Source: PFJX01 sp964440155 (GTDB lineage: Bacteria > Pseudomonadota > Gammaproteobacteria > Burkholderiales > Thiobacillaceae). From it: 15,868 nt of DNA. This document shows positions 13,501 to 15,868 of this stretch, one piece after another (the stretch's first letter is position 1; every line of letters starts with the position of its first letter). The position numbers and the translations under genes are program-made. The DNA lies in NCBI GenBank assembly GCA_964440155.1, contig CAYTRH010000062.1, forward strand, positions 1 to 15,868, given 5' to 3'. The notes beneath the pieces are model-generated. The model was not told where the DNA came from. It did not search any database and saw only the letters and a program-made list of their open reading frames with translations.

Positions 13501-14469
13501 GTGACCCTTTCCCTGTTGCAGAGCCTCCTCGTCGATGACATGGCGGAGGTCGATCGGGTCATCCGCGAGCGCCTGCATTCCGAAGTCGCCCTGGTCCGGC
13601 AGGTTTCCGAATACATCATCCACAGCGGCGGCAAGCGTCTACGGCCGGCCCTGGTGGTGCTGGCGGCGCGCGCGTTGGGGTATCGCGGCACGCATCATCA
13701 CGATATGGCGGCGGTGGTCGAATTCATCCACACGGCAACCCTGCTGCATGACGACGTGGTCGATGCCTCGCAGATGCGCCGCGGCCGGGAAACCGCCAAC
13801 GCACTGTATGGCAATGCCGCGAGCGTGCTGGTCGGCGATTTCCTATACTCGCGCGCCTTCCAGATGATGGTGGCGGTGCACAACATGCGTGTCATGGAAG
13901 TGCTCTCGGATGCCACCAACGTGATTGCCGAGGGCGAAGTGTTGCAGCTCATGAACTGCAACGATCCGGACATCGCCGAGACGGATTATCTGCGCGTGAT
14001 CCGCTACAAGACCGCCAAGCTGTTCGAGGCGGCCGGGCGCCTGGGTGCCATCGTGCACGGTGCACCGCGCGCCGTCGAAGACGCGTTGGGCGTCTACGGC
14101 ATGCACCTGGGCACGGCCTTCCAGTTGATCGACGACGTGCTGGACTACTCCGGCGACAGCGGCGTCATCGGCAAGAACGTCGGCGACGATCTGGCCGAGG
14201 GCAAACCCACGCTGCCGCTGTTGCACGCCATGCGCCACGCCCCGGAAGCGGATGCCGAACTGATCCGCACGGCCATCCGTGCCGGCGACGCGACCCATTT
14301 CCAGCGCGTGCTGACCATCGTGCGCGATACCGGCGCACTGGAACACGCCCGCCGCCAGGCCGAAGCCGAGGCCGAAGCGGCACGTGCGGCGATCGAAACA
14401 TTGCCGCATAGCCAATATAAACAAGCTTTGCTAGAATTATCCGTCTTCGCGGTCACACGCGAATTCTGA
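13501..14469 (+). CDS. ispB: Octaprenyl diphosphate synthase
   Basis: A 322-residue all-trans polyprenyl diphosphate synthase that adds isopentenyl units to farnesyl diphosphate to build the ubiquinone side chain. Visible motifs are GGKRLRP (43-49), the first aspartate-rich motif DDVVD (84-88) followed by RRG, GEVLQL, KTAKLFEAA, and the second aspartate-rich motif DDVLD (211-215). Length and motif spacing match IspB; chain length cannot be read from sequence. The start is a GTG at 13501 with no visible ribosome-binding site. It is chosen because the N-terminus (TLSLLQSLLVDDMAEVD) lines up with E. coli IspB; an ATG at 13540 is the fallback. The gene lies between two tRNA genes. Its last codons are AT-rich, with rare Leu codons, and appear to hold a promoter. 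Confidence 0.94.
   Translation: MTLSLLQSLLVDDMAEVDRVIRERLHSEVALVRQVSEYIIHSGGKRLRPALVVLAARALGYRGTHHHDMAAVVEFIHTATLLHDDVVDASQMRRGRETANALYGNAASVLVGDFLYSRAFQMMVAVHNMRVMEVLSDATNVIAEGEVLQLMNCNDPDIAETDYLRVIRYKTAKLFEAAGRLGAIVHGAPRAVEDALGVYGMHLGTAFQLIDDVLDYSGDSGVIGKNVGDDLAEGKPTLPLLHAMRHAPEADAELIRTAIRAGDATHFQRVLTIVRDTGALEHARRQAEAEAEAARAAIETLPHSQYKQALLELSVFAVTREF
14409..14437 (+). promoter_or_regulatory. Probable promoter inside the 3' end of ispB
   Basis: TAGCCA (14409-14414, 4 of 6 matches to TTGACA) and TAGAAT (14432-14437, 5 of 6) are 17 bases apart. The -10 is preceded by TGC, making an extended TGn -10. The start would be near 14444, about 74 bases before tRNA-Pro, so it could drive tRNA-Pro and mutL. 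It overlaps codons TTG CTA GAA TTA, which are rare in this GC-rich DNA. Confidence 0.6.
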
Positions 14470-14517
14470 TTCGCCGGCACGTCGACATGACCAGCCGCAT
14501 ACGGTGAATCGAGCCAT

Positions 14518-14594
14518 CGGGGTGTAGCTTAGCCTGGTAGAGCGCCACGTTCGGGACGTGGAGGCCGGAGGTTCGAATCCTCTCACCCCGACCA
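14518..14594 (+). tRNA. tRNA-Pro (anticodon CGG)
   Basis: A 77-base cloverleaf. The acceptor stem CGGGGTG (14518-14524) pairs with CACCCCG (14584-14590), followed by discriminator A and an encoded CCA (14592-14594). The anticodon stem CCACG/CGTGG encloses TTCGGGA with anticodon CGG at 14552-14554, reading CCG proline codons. The T-loop TTCGAAT is standard. It lies 48 bases after ispB and 43 bases before mutL. Confidence 0.96.
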
Positions 14595-14606
14595 ATTCCT
14601 GGTACG

Positions 14607-14626
14607 CCGGTGCATCGTTGCGCCGG
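14607..14626 (+). other. Small hairpin in the tRNA-Pro/mutL gap
   Basis: CCGGTGC (14607-14613) can pair with GCGCCGG (14620-14626), seven pairs including one G-T wobble, around a 6-base loop. It lies 11 bases before the mutL ATG. There is no T-run, so it is not a good terminator. It could influence tRNA 3' processing or mutL translation, or be chance. Confidence 0.25.
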
Positions 14627-14637
14627 GGTCACGGTGC

Positions 14638-15868
14638 ATGTCCACCATCCATCTGCTTCCCGATCTGCTGATTTCTCAGATCGCCGCCGGCGAGGTGATC
14701 GAACGTCCGGCCTCGGCCTTGAAGGAACTGCTGGAGAACAGCCTGGACGCCGGCGCGCATGAACTGCGCGTCGATCTGGAAGAAGGCGGCATCCAGCTCA
14801 TCCGGGTCAGCGACGACGGCGCCGGCATTGTTGGCGATGAACTGCCGTTGGCGCTGACCCGCCACGCTACCAGCAAGATCGCCACACTCGACGAGCTGGA
14901 ACGGGTCGCCAGCCTCGGCTTTCGCGGCGAGGCGCTGGCCAGCATCGCCGCAGTCGCGCGGGTAAGCATCGTCAGCCGACGGACGGACGCGGCCCATGCC
15001 TACCGCATCGGCGCGCGCGACGGCGTGCTCGATGCCATCGAGCCGGCGGCGCTGGCGCGCGGCACCGTGGTCGAGGTACGCGACCTGTTCTTCAACACCC
15101 CGGCGCGACGCAAGTTTCTGAAGACCACCGCTACCGAATACGCGCACTGCGACGAGGTGGTGCGGCGCCTGGCGCTGGCGTATGCCGGACATGTGTTCAC
15201 GCTGACCCACAACGGCCGGGTGGTGCGCCGTCACGCCGCCGGTGACTGGACCACGCGGGCGGTGCAGGTGTTGGGCGAGGATTTCGCCGCACAGGCACGC
15301 ACGCTGGAGGAGAGCGCCGGGGCGCTGCGCCTGTCCGGCATGATCGGCCTGCCGGCATACAACCGCGCCGGGCGCGATGCCCAGTACCTGTTCGTCAACG
15401 GCCGCCACGTGCGCGACAAGCTGCTGGCACATGCCGTGCGCGAAGCCTACCGCGACGTGCTGCATCACGAACGTCACCCGGCCTATGTGCTGTTCCTGGA
15501 ACTGCCCCCGGAATCGGTCGATGTCAACGTGCACCCAGCCAAGACCGAGGTGCGTTTTCGCGATGGCCGTGGCGTACACCAGTTCGTGCGCCACGCGCTG
15601 GAACGCGCGCTGGGCATCGGCGCGCGTCAGGCGCCGCCGGGCGCCGACTTGCCCGCTCCGATGCCGAGTGACACACGCGAATATGCGCCGCTCGGGCAGA
15701 CATCGGCAAGTGCACCACATGGGCCGGGCAACGCGGCGCCAAGGCCGCATGCGGCCGAACCCACGGCCTACTACGCCATGGTCAACGCCGCACTGCGTGC
15801 GGATGCAGCGGAAACGAAGGCCGGCGCGGCGACGGCCGCTACCCCCGCTCCCGGCACGCCGCCGCTGG
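14638..15868 (+). CDS. mutL: DNA mismatch repair protein MutL, N-terminal part (cut by window edge)
   Basis: MutL couples mismatch recognition by MutS to strand removal. The first 410 codons are in the window and the frame stays open to the edge. The GHKL ATPase motifs are all present: KELLENSLDAGA (29-40, with catalytic Glu30 and Mg-binding Asn34), DDGAGI (59-64), RHATSKI (75-81) and GFRGEAL (94-100). The transducer domain follows with FFNTPARRKFLK, QYLFVNGRHVRDK and VDVNVHPAKTEVRF, and then the variable Pro/Ala-rich linker begins. The dimerisation domain lies outside the window, so possible endonuclease activity cannot be judged. The ATG at 14638 matches the usual MutL start (IHLLPDLLISQIAAGEVIERP). 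Only a weak G-rich ribosome-binding site is seen upstream. Confidence 0.97.
   Translation, partial: MSTIHLLPDLLISQIAAGEVIERPASALKELLENSLDAGAHELRVDLEEGGIQLIRVSDDGAGIVGDELPLALTRHATSKIATLDELERVASLGFRGEALASIAAVARVSIVSRRTDAAHAYRIGARDGVLDAIEPAALARGTVVEVRDLFFNTPARRKFLKTTATEYAHCDEVVRRLALAYAGHVFTLTHNGRVVRRHAAGDWTTRAVQVLGEDFAAQARTLEESAGALRLSGMIGLPAYNRAGRDAQYLFVNGRHVRDKLLAHAVREAYRDVLHHERHPAYVLFLELPPESVDVNVHPAKTEVRFRDGRGVHQFVRHALERALGIGARQAPPGADLPAPMPSDTREYAPLGQTSASAPHGPGNAAPRPHAAEPTAYYAMVNAALRADAAETKAGAATAATPAPGTPPL

Noticed and set aside
14629..15750. Minus-strand open frame of 373 codons
   Set aside because: Antisense to mutL, whose plus-strand frame has every GHKL ATPase motif and simply runs off the right edge.

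Overview
The window is a gene-dense, high-GC bacterial chromosome segment with no mobile elements, phage genes or CRISPR arrays. Gene content and order (surE-pcm-nlpD-rpoS, ispB, mutL, alaC-hom) point to a gammaproteobacterium. A Dnr/FNR-type regulator and a periplasmic nitrate reductase suggest it can use nitrogen oxides or live at low oxygen. A finer placement (for example a sulfur-oxidising Chromatiales-like lineage) would be a guess.

Layout, left to right. (1) 1-1417, minus: alaC-type aminotransferase overlapping the 5' end of homoserine dehydrogenase (hom, cut by the window edge). (2) 1511-1882, plus: a small Mth938/DUF498-fold protein. (3) 1895-6368, minus: one compact operon, surE-pcm-nlpD-rpoS-yrfG-(Dnr-like regulator), whose junctions are 4-bp overlaps or 8-bp gaps. 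(4) 6605-7549, plus: an exported TlpA-type thioredoxin with an extra N-terminal domain. It converges on (5) 7596-10812, minus: napA-napB, the catalytic and dihaem subunits of periplasmic nitrate reductase, with no other nap genes beside them. (6) 11039-11875, plus: an HDOD protein, converging on (7) 11927-13147, minus: a DUF3391/HD-GYP protein, a predicted cyclic-di-GMP phosphodiesterase. (8) 13394 to the right edge, plus: tRNA-Thr(CGT), ispB, tRNA-Pro(CGG) and mutL, the last cut by the window edge.

The main functional link is regulatory. A perfect FNR/DNR-type palindrome (TTGAT-N4-ATCAA, 10885-10898) lies upstream of napA at about -42 from a plausible start site. The Dnr-like regulator, the last gene of the rpoS operon, carries the ExxSR recognition-helix signature that reads this site. 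This suggests, by inference, that nitrate reductase control is physically tied to the stationary-phase sigma factor operon.

Nothing here is a clearly new system. The most unusual points are the regulator coupled to the rpoS operon, the two-gene nap locus with a long NapA, the two-domain TlpA-like protein, and a probable promoter hidden in the 3' end of ispB, marked by a run of rare codons. There is no gene-free stretch longer than 300 bases. The largest gaps (6369-6604, 10813-11038, 13148-13393) are divergent promoter regions.
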